Assembly: GCA_036971615.1 (NCBI GenBank)
Contig: JAYKKR010000019.1
Location: 372,001 to 436,000, forward strand
Source of the DNA: Amyloporia xantha
Taxonomy: Eukaryota > Basidiomycota > Agaricomycetes > Polyporales > Adustoporiaceae
DNA length: 64,000 bases
Reading direction: 5' to 3'
A program made the translations under genes and the position numbers. The number at the start of each line of letters is the position of its first letter. The first letter of the stretch is position 1. The notes beneath the pieces were generated by a model, which was given only the letters and a program-made list of their open reading frames with translations, made no database searches and had not been told where the DNA came from. Shown in pieces: positions 33,916-43,985 of the stretch.

Positions 33916-36900
33916 CACTGGGGACATGTCCCTGTGATACCAGCGGTAACATCCGGGTATCATTGTGGACAGTGTCAAAATAAGACCACATAGATGTGGA
34001 TGGTTTCATACGAGACAAAACTTGATAACAGTCCAAATTGGACCAAAATATGACTGATGTGATATAGTGAGCCATTATTGTGAACCACATTCTTTGTGTG
34101 AGGGTAATGTGCCTACAGATCAAAAGCTGGACTCATTCTGGTATCATTTTGAATGTGATCACAATGTGTCTCATTGCCACATTGTGAGATAACTTTGTTC
34201 TCAAAGTAAATATGACTATCATAGAGATGAACATGTTTCTGCTGGATTTAATTTGATATCATAGCAACCACATTCAAAATGATTTCAGCATGTAATTGTC
34301 TATGAGACTAATGGATTCATGTGTAGAACATTGTGAACAAATAATGTATGAGAACACAATGGGCTTAGTATATGCCCATGGATGTGACCATTGGCTACTT
34401 TGTGGCCTCACAGGTTGGAAATATAAAATGAAGCTTGAATAAGACTCGAGGCCACACAAGGGTCATATTATGAAATCATCAAAACTATTTTTTGAATGAT
34501 CACAGTATTTGATCAAGATGATACCAGTGTGATACCATCAGTATCATGAGAAGATCATTGAATATCTGGATCAGGATGTTATTCAGGTGTAAATGTCAGC
34601 ATCATGGTGATATCTGCTGTGGACACCTTCAAAACATAATGCAATTGATGACAATATAAAACATTCACCAAGAAAATGAAGGCAACCAATGATATAACAT
34701 GGATTGAGATAGAAAGGGTCTAAAGCCAAGAAAATCAAGGCAATCAATAATAGAAGATTGATTGACAAATAAAAGGATCTATAATCAAAGGTATCAAAGC
34801 AATAATATTGACTGAGGAAGAGAATTTACAATTAAATCAATATTATTTCTTTGATTACTTTGATTATAAATTCTCTCTTTGTCAATCAATATCATCTCAT
34901 TGATTAGTTTGATTTTCTTGTCTTTCTCAATCAATATTATTCAATTGATTCCTTTGATTGTAAACTCTCTTCCTAAGCCAATATTATTGCTTTGATTATA
35001 AATTCTCTTCCTCAGTCAGTGTTATTGCTTTGATTTTCTTCTCTTTCTCAATCAATATTATTGCTTTGATTACTTTGATTTTCTTATTTTTCTCAATCAA
35101 TATTATTCCATTGAGTACTTTGATTGTGATTCCTCTTCCTAAACCAATATTATTGCTTTGGTCACTTTGATCATAAATTGTTTATTTCTCAATCAATATT
35201 ATTTCTTTGATTCCTTTGATTGTAAATACTCTTCCTCAATCAATATTGTTGCTCTGATTTTCTTCTCTTTCTCAATCAATATTTTTCCATTGATTACTTT
35301 CATTGTCATTCCTCTTCCTAAACCAATATTATTCTGTTGATCACCCTGATTGTAAGTTCTCTTCCTCAATCAATATTATTCCATTGATTACTTAAGAAGG
35401 AAAGAATTTGTAATCAAAGTGATCAAAGCATTTACAATCAAAGCAATCAAAGGGGTAATATTGATTGAGAAAGAAAGAATTTGTAATCAAAGTGATCAAA
35501 GTGATAGTATTGGTTTGGGAAGAGAGCTTATAATCAAGTTAATCAATGGAATAATATTGATTGAGGAAGAGAACTTACAATCAGGGTGATCAACAGAATA
35601 ATATTGGTTTAGGAAGAGGAATGACAATGAAAGTAATCAATGGAAAAATATTGATTGAGAAAGAGAAGAAAATCAGAGCAACAATATTGATTGAGGAAGA
35701 GTATTTACAATCAAAGGAATCAAAGAAATAATATTGATTGAGAAATAAACAATTTATGATCAAAGTGACCAAAGCAATAATATTGGTTTAGGAAGAGGAA
35801 TCACAATCAAAGTACCTCAATGGAATAATATTGATTGAGAAAAATAAGAAAATCAAAGTAATCAAAGCAATAATATTGATTGAGAAAGAGAAGAAAATCA
35901 AAGCAATAACACTGACTGAGGAAGAGAATTTATAATCAAAGCAATAATATTGGCTTAGGAAGAGAGTTTACAATCAAAGGAATCAATTGAATAATATTGA
36001 TTGAGAAAGACAAGAAAATCAAACTAATCAATGAGATGATATTGATTGACAAAGAGAGAATTTATAATCAAAGTAATCAAAGAAATAATATTGATTTAAT
36101 TGTAAATTCTCTTCCTCAGTCAATATTATTGCTTTGATACCTTTGATTATAGATCCTTTATTTGTCAATCAATCTTCTATTATTGATTGCCTTGATTTTC
36201 TTGGCTTTAGACCCTTTCTATCTCAATCCATGTTATATCATTGGTTGCCTTCATTTTCTTGGTGAATGTTTTATATTGTCATCAATTGCATTATGTTTTG
36301 AAGGTGTCCACAGCAGATATCACCATGATGCTGACATTTACACCTGAATAACATCCTGATCCAGATATTCAATGATCTTCTCATGATACTGATGGTATCA
36401 CACTGGTATCATCTTGATCAAATACTGTGATCATTCAAAAATAGTTTTGATGATTTCATAATATGACCCTTGTGTGGCCTCGAGTCTTATTCAAGCTTCA
36501 TTTATATTTCCAACCTGTGAGGCCACAAAGTAGCCAATGGTCACATCCATGGGCATATACTAAGCCCATTGTGTTCTCATACATTATTTGTTCACAATGT
36601 TCTACACATGAATCCATTAGTCTCATAGACAATTACATGCTGAAATCATTTTGAATGTGGTTGCTATGATATCAAATTAAATCCAGCAGAAACATGTTCA
36701 TCTCTATGATAGTCATATTTACTTTGAGAACAAAGTTATCTCACAATGTGGCAATGAGACACATTGTGATCACATTCAAAATGATACCAGAATGAGTCCA
36801 GCTTTTGATCTGTAGGCACATTACCCTCACACAAAGAATGTGGTTCACAATAATGGCTCACTATATCACATCAGTCATATTTTGGTCCAATTTGGACTGT

Positions 36901-37012
36901 TATCAAGTTTTGTCTCGTATGAAACCATCCACATCTATGTGGTCTTATTTTGACACTGTCCACAATGATACCCGGATGTTACCGCTGGTATCACAGGGAC
37001 ATGTCCCCAGTG
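33916..37012. mobile_element. 3.1-kb CACTA-like foldback element, nearly perfect palindrome
   Basis: The ends are CACTGGGGACATGTCCC on the left and its complement ending CAGTG on the right. Direct TTA copies flank them (33913-33915 and 37013-37015). CACTA/CACTG ends with a 3-bp duplication are the hallmark of the CACTA (En/Spm) superfamily. The left arm (33916-35390) and right arm (35540-37012) are about 1.47 kb each and almost identical, with only a few single-base indels seen, around a 149-bp spacer. The outer part is rich in GGTATCA/TGATACC-type motifs. The inner part is an AT-rich array built on TTGATTGAGAAAGA- and AATCAATATTATT-type units. No transposase is encoded, so it would need one in trans. 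Short open frames in the arms are mirror copies and not genes. Confidence 0.85.
34800..36130. repeat. AT-rich degenerate tandem repeats at the heart of the foldback element
   Basis: Units of about 30-60 bp combine AATCAATATTATT, a CTTTGATT block and a CTCTTCCTC/CTTTCTC block. They are repeated more than twenty times with small changes. The right half is the reverse complement of the left. Confidence 0.8.
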
Positions 37013-37015
37013 TTA

Positions 37016-37230
37016 GGCGCCCACGACACGCGGCAAATGGGTGGTGGCTTCCTTATCAGGAATGGGACCGATGATAGCCACCTCCGCGGCTCCGCCTGTG
37101 AGTCTTTGGAAGTCGGTCCCACCCGGACACCGCACAACTACCGCCTCGTCCCAGCAAGAGAACTCTCTGCTGCGAGCGGCGTCAGCTGAGCCGAGTCTAA
37201 GTGGAGCCCCAAGCATAATTTAATCTGTCA
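37016..37230 (-). pseudogene. Small-gene family copy C, C-terminal fragment
   Basis: Read on the minus strand, SADAARSREFSCWDEAVVV matches the C-terminal VRSREFSDWGSVSCVV of copy B. The frame continues for about 45 residues and stops at the TAA formed by the TTA target site of the foldback element. The N-terminal part of the same family member lies at 38.4-38.7 kb, separated by kinase-derived sequence. Confidence 0.5.
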
Positions 37231-37549
37231 TCGTCCGACTCTCTTCGTCGATGTCCCAGGAATGGACAGAGACACCGGCCAAATTCCGTCGCCGCCACAT
37301 TCAGAGGCTTGCGTGCGAGCACTGCTATGCTCGGATACACGATGGCCCAACAATACAGCTGCTAACTTGAATCGGTGATTGTTCTTGAAATTCGTGTCAA
37401 AAAGGAACATTGATCTCCGGCCAACTGGTCTGACGGCTCTTGCCAGTTGGCATGATGCGCCCTGTGACTGTGAACAGCCAATATAAGAATCGTGAATTCT
37501 GGAGGGCAGACATTGACATACCCAGATATGCAGGTTATGCTTGCACGTT

Positions 37550-38310
37550 TACAATAAGCAGCTCACTCGCGATTATGCCCAGGGACCAGAAATCAACAGA
37601 TTCGTCAGAGACTTGATCTTCTGTGATTACCCTGAGCAGCTCGTGCGCGGCGTCCCTCGGCAAAGTTGTGTAGATCAGCAAAGCGGCGGTCCCAATTCAT
37701 TATTCGAGCCAGGATTTTCTCCATGTGCTCTTAGAAAACCACTTGGTGATACAACTGAGTGAGACCGGGACCGATACCGGGAGGAAGTTCAACATCAAAG
37801 GATACCTGTATGAGCGTAAGCATCATACGGAGACAGGTCACGAAGGTCATGTTCGCACATTTCCGTGAGCAGTTCACTTGCGATTATGCCCAAAGACCAG
37901 AAATCAACAGATTCGTCGTAGACTTGATGTTCTGTTATTGCCCTGAGCAGCTCCTGCGCGGCGTAGTCCTTCGTGCAGGTCGGAAAGACGCTTCGAGTTC
38001 GGAGGAATGCTCCCTCGTTGTCGCGGGCTCCAGAGACAGTGAAGCGCCAGATGACGCGGTACCCCTCTGCATGAACGAAAACATCTGGCGGCTTCAGATC
38101 GTGGTGCACGCGTCAGCTGCCACAGAACCACCCGAGGTCTAGAACATGCATTCGGCCTATGGAGATGTCAGTTGACGACACAACGAACTAGGTGCCACAG
38201 TCGACACTCACTACTTCCGTAGCAACAGCCCAAACCTGTTCCATGCTGTTCATCTGATGCGCCGAGGTTGTTTCCTCCGGCACAGACACCCTGTGTGATT
38301 CCGTCAATAT
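37550..38310 (-). pseudogene. Rearranged relic of the AGC-like kinase gene
   Basis: In minus-strand order it contains an exon-4-like piece (VCAGG..., about 38300), an exon-5-like piece and an exon-6-like piece. The exon-5 piece includes VHHDLKPPDVFVHAEGY, TKDYAAQELLRAITEHQVYD and FWSLGIIASELL. The exon-6 piece is FDVELPPGIGPGL, followed by an in-frame stop. A second copy of the 3' half of exon 5 then begins near 37670. Stops and frameshifts interrupt the frame, DFG is lost (WRFTV) and APE reads AQE. It derives from a gene like the one at 15.5-17.4 kb. Confidence 0.85.
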
Positions 38311-38370
38311 AACTCATTGTAGGATGAACCGCGTGTGAGGCTTACCGGCATGTGCGGAAAGCCATTGCTC

Positions 38371-38720
38371 CTATCCAATATGCGGTATCAGAAGAGATGC
38401 CACGATGGATGGGTCGACCGTGGCTTTACTGCGTCGCGCGATTCGGTGCTGGAGTTGTATGGTGTAGGGTTCGTGAGTCTCTGATGACGACGCGTGGGAT
38501 GCGGACGGCGGGGCCCTGGCACTGTGGAGCTCGAGTCGTTCATTATGAGAGGTGAGGGCCTGGAGGGGGGAACACAGGAAGGGATAGTAGTATCGGTCAA
38601 AAGTAGTGGCACAGAGATGTGAAGCTCGAAGTATGCCCTTGAGAGCTGCGACAAGTGGGTTTATATAGCTATGGCGTGTGGAGCTTGGGCCCCAATCCTG
38701 AGGCCTGATGGGCCACGCAG
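38371..38720 (-). pseudogene. Small-gene family copy C, 5' part
   Basis: A TATATAA element (38667-38661, minus strand) precedes an ATG at about 38540. The frame gives a 51-residue product containing TPYNSST, encoded by the shared 17-bp block (38467-38451). It stops before the kinase relic begins. In copy B the sequence after this block continues into membrane segments; here that part is missing. Confidence 0.45.
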
Positions 38721-39890
38721 GACGGAACAAACATCAGCAAAACGACGAATTGACTTTTCGGTCTGAGATGTCTGAATCATGCCTGAAACGTACTGCACGT
38801 CTGAAAGCCATCTTAATCACCTGACGCTTTTGGTCGCTTGTGATTGAGCGCACCGGTAAGACTCCCAGACATTCTCAGTCCCCAGATGGCGTGAACAGGA
38901 ATAAGTAGTTAATAAGTACAGGCCACCTAGCGTCGCACAGTCAATTGCCGTGGCAACAGTTCACAATGTATATATTTGACTATTATACATTCGGACATTC
39001 AGTACCTTAACATGAATGGATGAAAGACATTATTGCGAGGTTGTGAGGTAATGGCAAAATATTTCACAGGGAGTTGATTGATAGGGCTGCTCAGCTTCGA
39101 TGGGGGCTCAGATGGGGAATCTCTCGTGCCGGCTCAACGAGGGTGAAATGTCCAAGCCATCGGCACGCGTGACGAGGCGCCGCACAAACAGCTGCGGGCT
39201 GTCTAATTATACGGGGGGCAAAATGGCCCTATCGACGATGTGACGGTCATGCATTACGACGAGCGAGAGCCCTTATAAATGCTAATGGGTGGCGAAGATG
39301 CAACTTCAGAAGAAAATGGAATTCCGTCAAGCGGACTTTGCAGTGCCCTTTGGACAGATAAATAGAGTGATTCTCATTTATAAAGCAAGTCGGCACGAGC
39401 AGAAATGAGCGCGCTAAAGATGTTTGAGTTTCGAAGTCGGCGAGTCGCAGGAAAAAAAGCCACAGGCCAAAATTTGTACATATTTGGCCGCCACGCCTTG
39501 CTCTGGACATTTTTCTTGCGCGCGTTCCTCTTCGTTTCTTCCCATATGTGCCCTAACGCCTCCCGGCTCTGCCAGTCCCAGCACCGCAATTCAAGAACAA
39601 CACGCCGGCGTTGCGCGCCGCCAGCACTTGCGTTCGTGGCAAGCCTACATGGAAGGGAGCGCAGAGCAACTCGGATCCACTTAGGATCCGAGCGTTCTTC
39701 GCGCAACTCAACGTCGAGCAAGCAGTCGGACACAACACGACCACCGTCAAGTCGGGTGTGGATATGAGTAGCAGCACATCTGAAGGTATGACGCCGCTGA
39801 CCGTGCTCATTACCCGCCGTGAGTGCGAGACTGACAGGGGGCCTCGAGTGCGAACACGACAGGTGCGGCCCCCAAAGGCACGCCGTCTGA
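38721..39890. other. Region without a supported gene
   Basis: Long overlapping frames occur on both strands (for example 39374-40222 on minus), but composition and lack of domains suggest chance openness in GC-rich DNA. Confidence 0.35.
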
Positions 39891-39892
39891 AG

Positions 39893-40142
39893 CCTGGCCC
39901 CGGTCTGTTTCGCCATCCAGCGAAAGTTCAAATCTCGAGCGGAGGATCTGTCGGACAGCCAGCGCGCGGTCGGCCCAGAGCTGTTCGCAGGTGTGGACGT
40001 CATGGTGATGTATGTGCGCGCGGTGACGGAGTGCATGCTGACGGTCGTTCTGCGCGCGGTGACGGAGTGCATGCTGACGGCCGTTCTGCGCACTGCAGAC
40101 GAGGCGATCAGCCGTTGGATAGAGCAGCTGCAGCTGCGGTGA
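39893..40142 (+). CDS. Possible terminal exon with a 12-residue tandem repeat
   Basis: A plus-strand frame reads RAEDLSDSQRAVGPELFAG, VDVMVMYVRAVTECMLTVVL, a repeat of RAVTECMLTVVL, then TADEAISRWIEQLQLR and TGA (40140-40142). The helical, protein-like C-terminus and the in-frame 36-bp duplication favour coding sequence. Upstream exons were not found and no family is recognised. Confidence 0.3.
40016..40087 (+). repeat. 36-bp tandem duplication
   Basis: Two units, 40016-40051 and 40052-40087, differ by one base (GGTCG versus GGCCG). The unit length is a multiple of three. Confidence 0.9.
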
Positions 40143-41205
40143 GTGACTTTTCTTTCCGTCATACTTTCCCAGCTTACAATCGTTTGCACACCACCAGCAT
40201 TCGCAGTCTGCAATGTCAGCACCAGTTTTTCCTTCAGTTATCCGGTTTGAGTAGGCATTGTCATGCACACTATAGGTACCTTCAATAGAGGCTTAATCTT
40301 ACTTTAATGTATATAATGTTCTTACGGGCTGGAAAATAATATCGTTCTTTTATATCCCTATCCGTGTCTGGTGGCGTGCCTAAGAACAAACTGAATTGTG
40401 CCTGCGTGGGTCTGTCCACCGTCTTATTACGCCTTTATACAGCCTTAGGGCATCTGAAATAAGTATCCGAAATCTTAATTCAGCAGGTCCCATCTAGGTA
40501 AGACCTGCTCTACTTATGCCTTTGTGTCTGAAACGGCCTGAACCAGACGTCTCAGATCATTCAGACGACTCGACGATTTGCTGATGAAGCTTAGGCCCTG
40601 GACCCAAGCATGAGCCAAAGCGAGTGCCGACTTGCGGCACGGTCAAAACAAGCACGATGTGACGGCCATACTGCAGTTCCATAGGACGAATACAAATACG
40701 ATGCTCCAAAAACGGCTGCTTGCTAGGTTACCTTTTTTCACGGGCACAACGTGATATCCAAGATGATCACGGACTTGCCACGGACTCAGCGTCACTCCGG
40801 TTAGTCCAACGCCCCAGAGTCCATCATGATGAGGTCTGCGCCATGTCATGATCCTAGAACCTGCTGCCTTGGTGAAGAGTTCATCTTTAGCGTAAGACTC
40901 TGCCAAGATCTCTACGTTGCCCGGAGTTAGTGGATAATATCAGCTCAGCTTTTGAGCGCTTGACCTATGGTGGCGATTTAGAATAAAATGCCGTCCGCAT
41001 GACACGGTCAGAGAGAAACTCACGCCCACGCAGTGTCGCGATAGCCACTGCATCGGAGTCCAGGATCACAATCGCAGTCTGAGTGTCATGGATGGTCATG
41101 TTAAAAAATTGGGAGCGCTGCTTACGATGTTCCAATGAGGCAGACCAGAGAGACTGCCCATGTCTCTCTGAATTCTCTTCTATCTGAGTCTCATGCACAT
41201 CCTCA
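40143..41205. other. Region without a supported gene
   Basis: Minus-strand frames at 40643-40906 and 40965-41198 have plausible intron signals around them (GTGAGT...CCATAG) but do not join in frame. They may be fragments of a decayed gene. Confidence 0.3.
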
Positions 41206-43585
41206 AATGTCCGTCTACGAAATTTCCATCATGATTCCTCTTCCGAATGCCTTGGGCATATACGTTTTCGCGACGGCACCCGCGACGACATCTAAGTCTG
41301 AAATTCCGCAGTATATTTGCACGGCAGAAAAGGTGTTCTCACCAATTGTCTCGCTATAATCTGGAATCTCCAAGGTATGTTTCGTCCAGTACAGCACGGA
41401 ATGTTCTTTCTCGCAGGCAACTCCAGGGACGGATCTGCTCGGTGCCGCTGATCTTATTATTTGTCTTTGCCGACTTGCCGAGGCGAGGAACCCCGGATAT
41501 GTCTCCAGCGCGTCGGTTTTGTTTTCGAATTCACTTGGTCTAACCGTTCCCGCTACGTCTGCGCTCTTTCTTTGAATCTCTTCACGTTGCTACAATGAAT
41601 ATGGGTGACTTGCAATCCAAGAAAGATTGAAATACGAGACTTCCGGTGCGGTTTTGAGTAGTGCTAGGTGGAATTCGAGATGGTATGTTAGGTTGCCTGG
41701 TCACTCAGACGTATGTAATGTTCCGCTGCTGTCTAGTCCACCGCATTTCCTGAATATCTACTCTAGCTTGTACCTCTGCGCATTCAGTTCACCTTTCCTA
41801 TCTCTCCTACCCTTCTGAGTAGCACATACTTCTTTAGCTGCACATGCCACCCACTGTCCTCGCTGCCCGCTCGTCTCACGTCCAATTCTCGACTCACAGC
41901 AGCATGAGGTACATGAAATGCGCCGGACAACGATGCCCCGTTCATATCTAGACGGTAGCATCGATCGCTATCGTGACCCCCACATTGACCACCTTGCCCC
42001 GCGTTTTCGAAACCACCACTACCATTGGTTGCCTCGGGACACCTCCACGCGCTTGACTTGGGCCAGCTGTTCAAGGCCGATTAGCAGCGGCGAAGAACAT
42101 ACGACAGGTATACCAAGGCCCCAGACCGCGCCGACGAAAAGCTCAACCGCTTTGTCATCCGGTACCATTCTTCCGCACATCTAATACCTGAGGCTACTCA
42201 GCGCAAGGTTGGAGCTACTCTGCTCTGAGCTCTCCATTCAATCTCGCGTGCTGCCCAAGCTCTAACTCTGTTGTGGCGTGCGAGAACGCGCGGTATGGAC
42301 ATCGCTACCATCTGCAGGATCATTGTCTAGAGGCAGACGACGGGTGGTCATCGACATCCTTCGCCTCAGGTCCGTTTCCCAGTCTCAGTACCCCGTCCTT
42401 GGTTTCCAGTCCCCGGTTGCCTGTCGCCGTTTCTATCTCTATGCTCGATTCCTATCTTTCTGCCCTCATCAACATCTCTCACCCAAGCAGGCACCCTGTC
42501 AGTCCACCCTGCCTCACCACCCGCACAGCCGAGTCAGTGACTCAGCGACGGCACGCATGCGACAAGTAGAGAACATGGAAAACCCTCGCGACAAGGCAGA
42601 GGAATGCACCGCACGAACGGACGGTCTTATGGTACGGCACAGTACTACTGGCGTGGAATGAATTCGCTTGCCCTGTGTGCAGTGCCAGAGATGTCCCCCG
42701 TCAAGCCTCAAGCTGTATCTCCAATTTCCTAACCAAGACCAACCTGCCCGTACTCACGTGGAACGTGGAACACGGACATTGGAATATGGGTCCGCTGTCT
42801 GTCCGCGTCTGAGTCGCAGATGGCAGACGATCAAGACAAGGGAATTGTACTCGCTCCGTTCAAGTTCACGTTTACGTCCACAAACTTCAAGCTTATCCCT
42901 ATTCCGAAGTCTAACTCGCAAACCTGTATCCGCACGCACGCACTAAAGCTAATTGCCTCGCTCAGGCTGTACGCTGGAGCCTCCAAGGTTTCGACCAGTG
43001 CAACATGGGACCTGCCTGGACAGGCGATGTACGCCAGCTTCTCATCATTTCATGGAGTCTACTAGCGGCCGTAGACCTTCGCCAGCAGATAACCCTCTCA
43101 CCCAGTCTCCCAGAGGATCCTCCCCGCCCGACCCCATCGCTCTCACGAAGAAAATAGAGATGACCCCTCATTTCTCATTGGCGGCGGCCCTGTCGCAATT
43201 TGTGGGTTCATCCGCTACCAATTTCACCACACCCACGGCCGTCCATTCACACTTGAGGTCGCGAACCATGACAACTATAAGCTAGTCACGAGGGGGCCGT
43301 ACGCGTAAGTCCGCTACCCAGGCAGCCTCGCGACCGTAGTCGGCATGAGCGCTTGAGCGCTTGTTGGGTCAGCCGTGGCTCATGACTGTGCAAATGTACG
43401 GGATATTGGATCGGCCTTGAGCGAGGGTGGGCACGGGGCTTTACGGGGCTTTCGTAGGATTGGCAGCCATGATTCCGGCGGGACGAGATCTATCGGAGGA
43501 TGAGGTGCTGAGGAGAGGATTTCGGGAGCAGTGCGATGCGCCGGTGAGGAGAGTGCGATGCATGGTGAATGGATACGTTTATTGA
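41206..43585 (+). pseudogene. ICMT-family pseudogene, split
   Basis: The 5' piece (41206-41359) reads MSVYEISIMIPLPNALGIYV and then CTAEKVFSPIVSL, matching ICMT exon 1 (IPFLLVGTLSTYI, then FERVFS). A weak match to the start of exon 2 follows (about 41420-41575). About 1.5 kb later the core resumes: ALTKKIEMTPHFSL (matching ALTSKIGISRTFLV of paralog 2), GFIRYQFHHTHGRPFTLEV, YKLVTRGPYA-stop, then EDEVLRRGFREQCDAPVR and NGYVY-stop at 43585. The interval 41.6-43.1 kb is extra sequence of unknown nature. Stops and lost catalytic residues make it non-functional. Confidence 0.7.
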
Positions 43586-43985
43586 CGTGCGAGGAGTGGC
43601 TGCTGTAAAATTCCTACATGCAAACACGATCACGTGCGTCGCGTTCATCGACTATTTGCCTTTTCCGTCTGTCATCCATGCACACCTCGACTACTGGTAG
43701 TCTGCTAGCCAGGGACCAAAGTAAAGGTCTACATAAGCGTATCCACTACTGCTTCACTCAGACAACGAGTGCTCTGCATTAGTATCTGTGTTGAATTCTT
43801 TCTCTCCGCGAATCTCGTCTTGAACTACGGGTGTTACTAACCTACTGCACTACACACCGGACAGCTAAACAGATGCAACTTTGATCGTTTCGAAACAAAA
43901 AAGACTAGTCTACAACCGAAACTTCCACTTGTCGAGAGCGTCAATGAACGGCTTCGGGCACAAGGTCAGCACAGCACATGAAATC
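43586..43985. other. Intergenic stretch
   Basis: No gene seen; 3' flank of the KMO gene. Confidence 0.4.

Noticed and set aside
34800..36130. Regular repeats that might look like a CRISPR array.
   Set aside because: Units are AT-rich and degenerate with no unique spacers, in a eukaryotic genome and inside a transposable element.
34583..36347. Short open frames in the foldback arms (for example at 34583-34768 and its mirror 36162-36347).
   Set aside because: They are exact mirror copies produced by the palindrome, AT-rich and without domains.
39374..40222. A 282-codon minus-strand open frame.
   Set aside because: No domain, repetitive Arg/Ser/His composition, and it overlaps a more protein-like plus-strand frame with an in-frame repeat.
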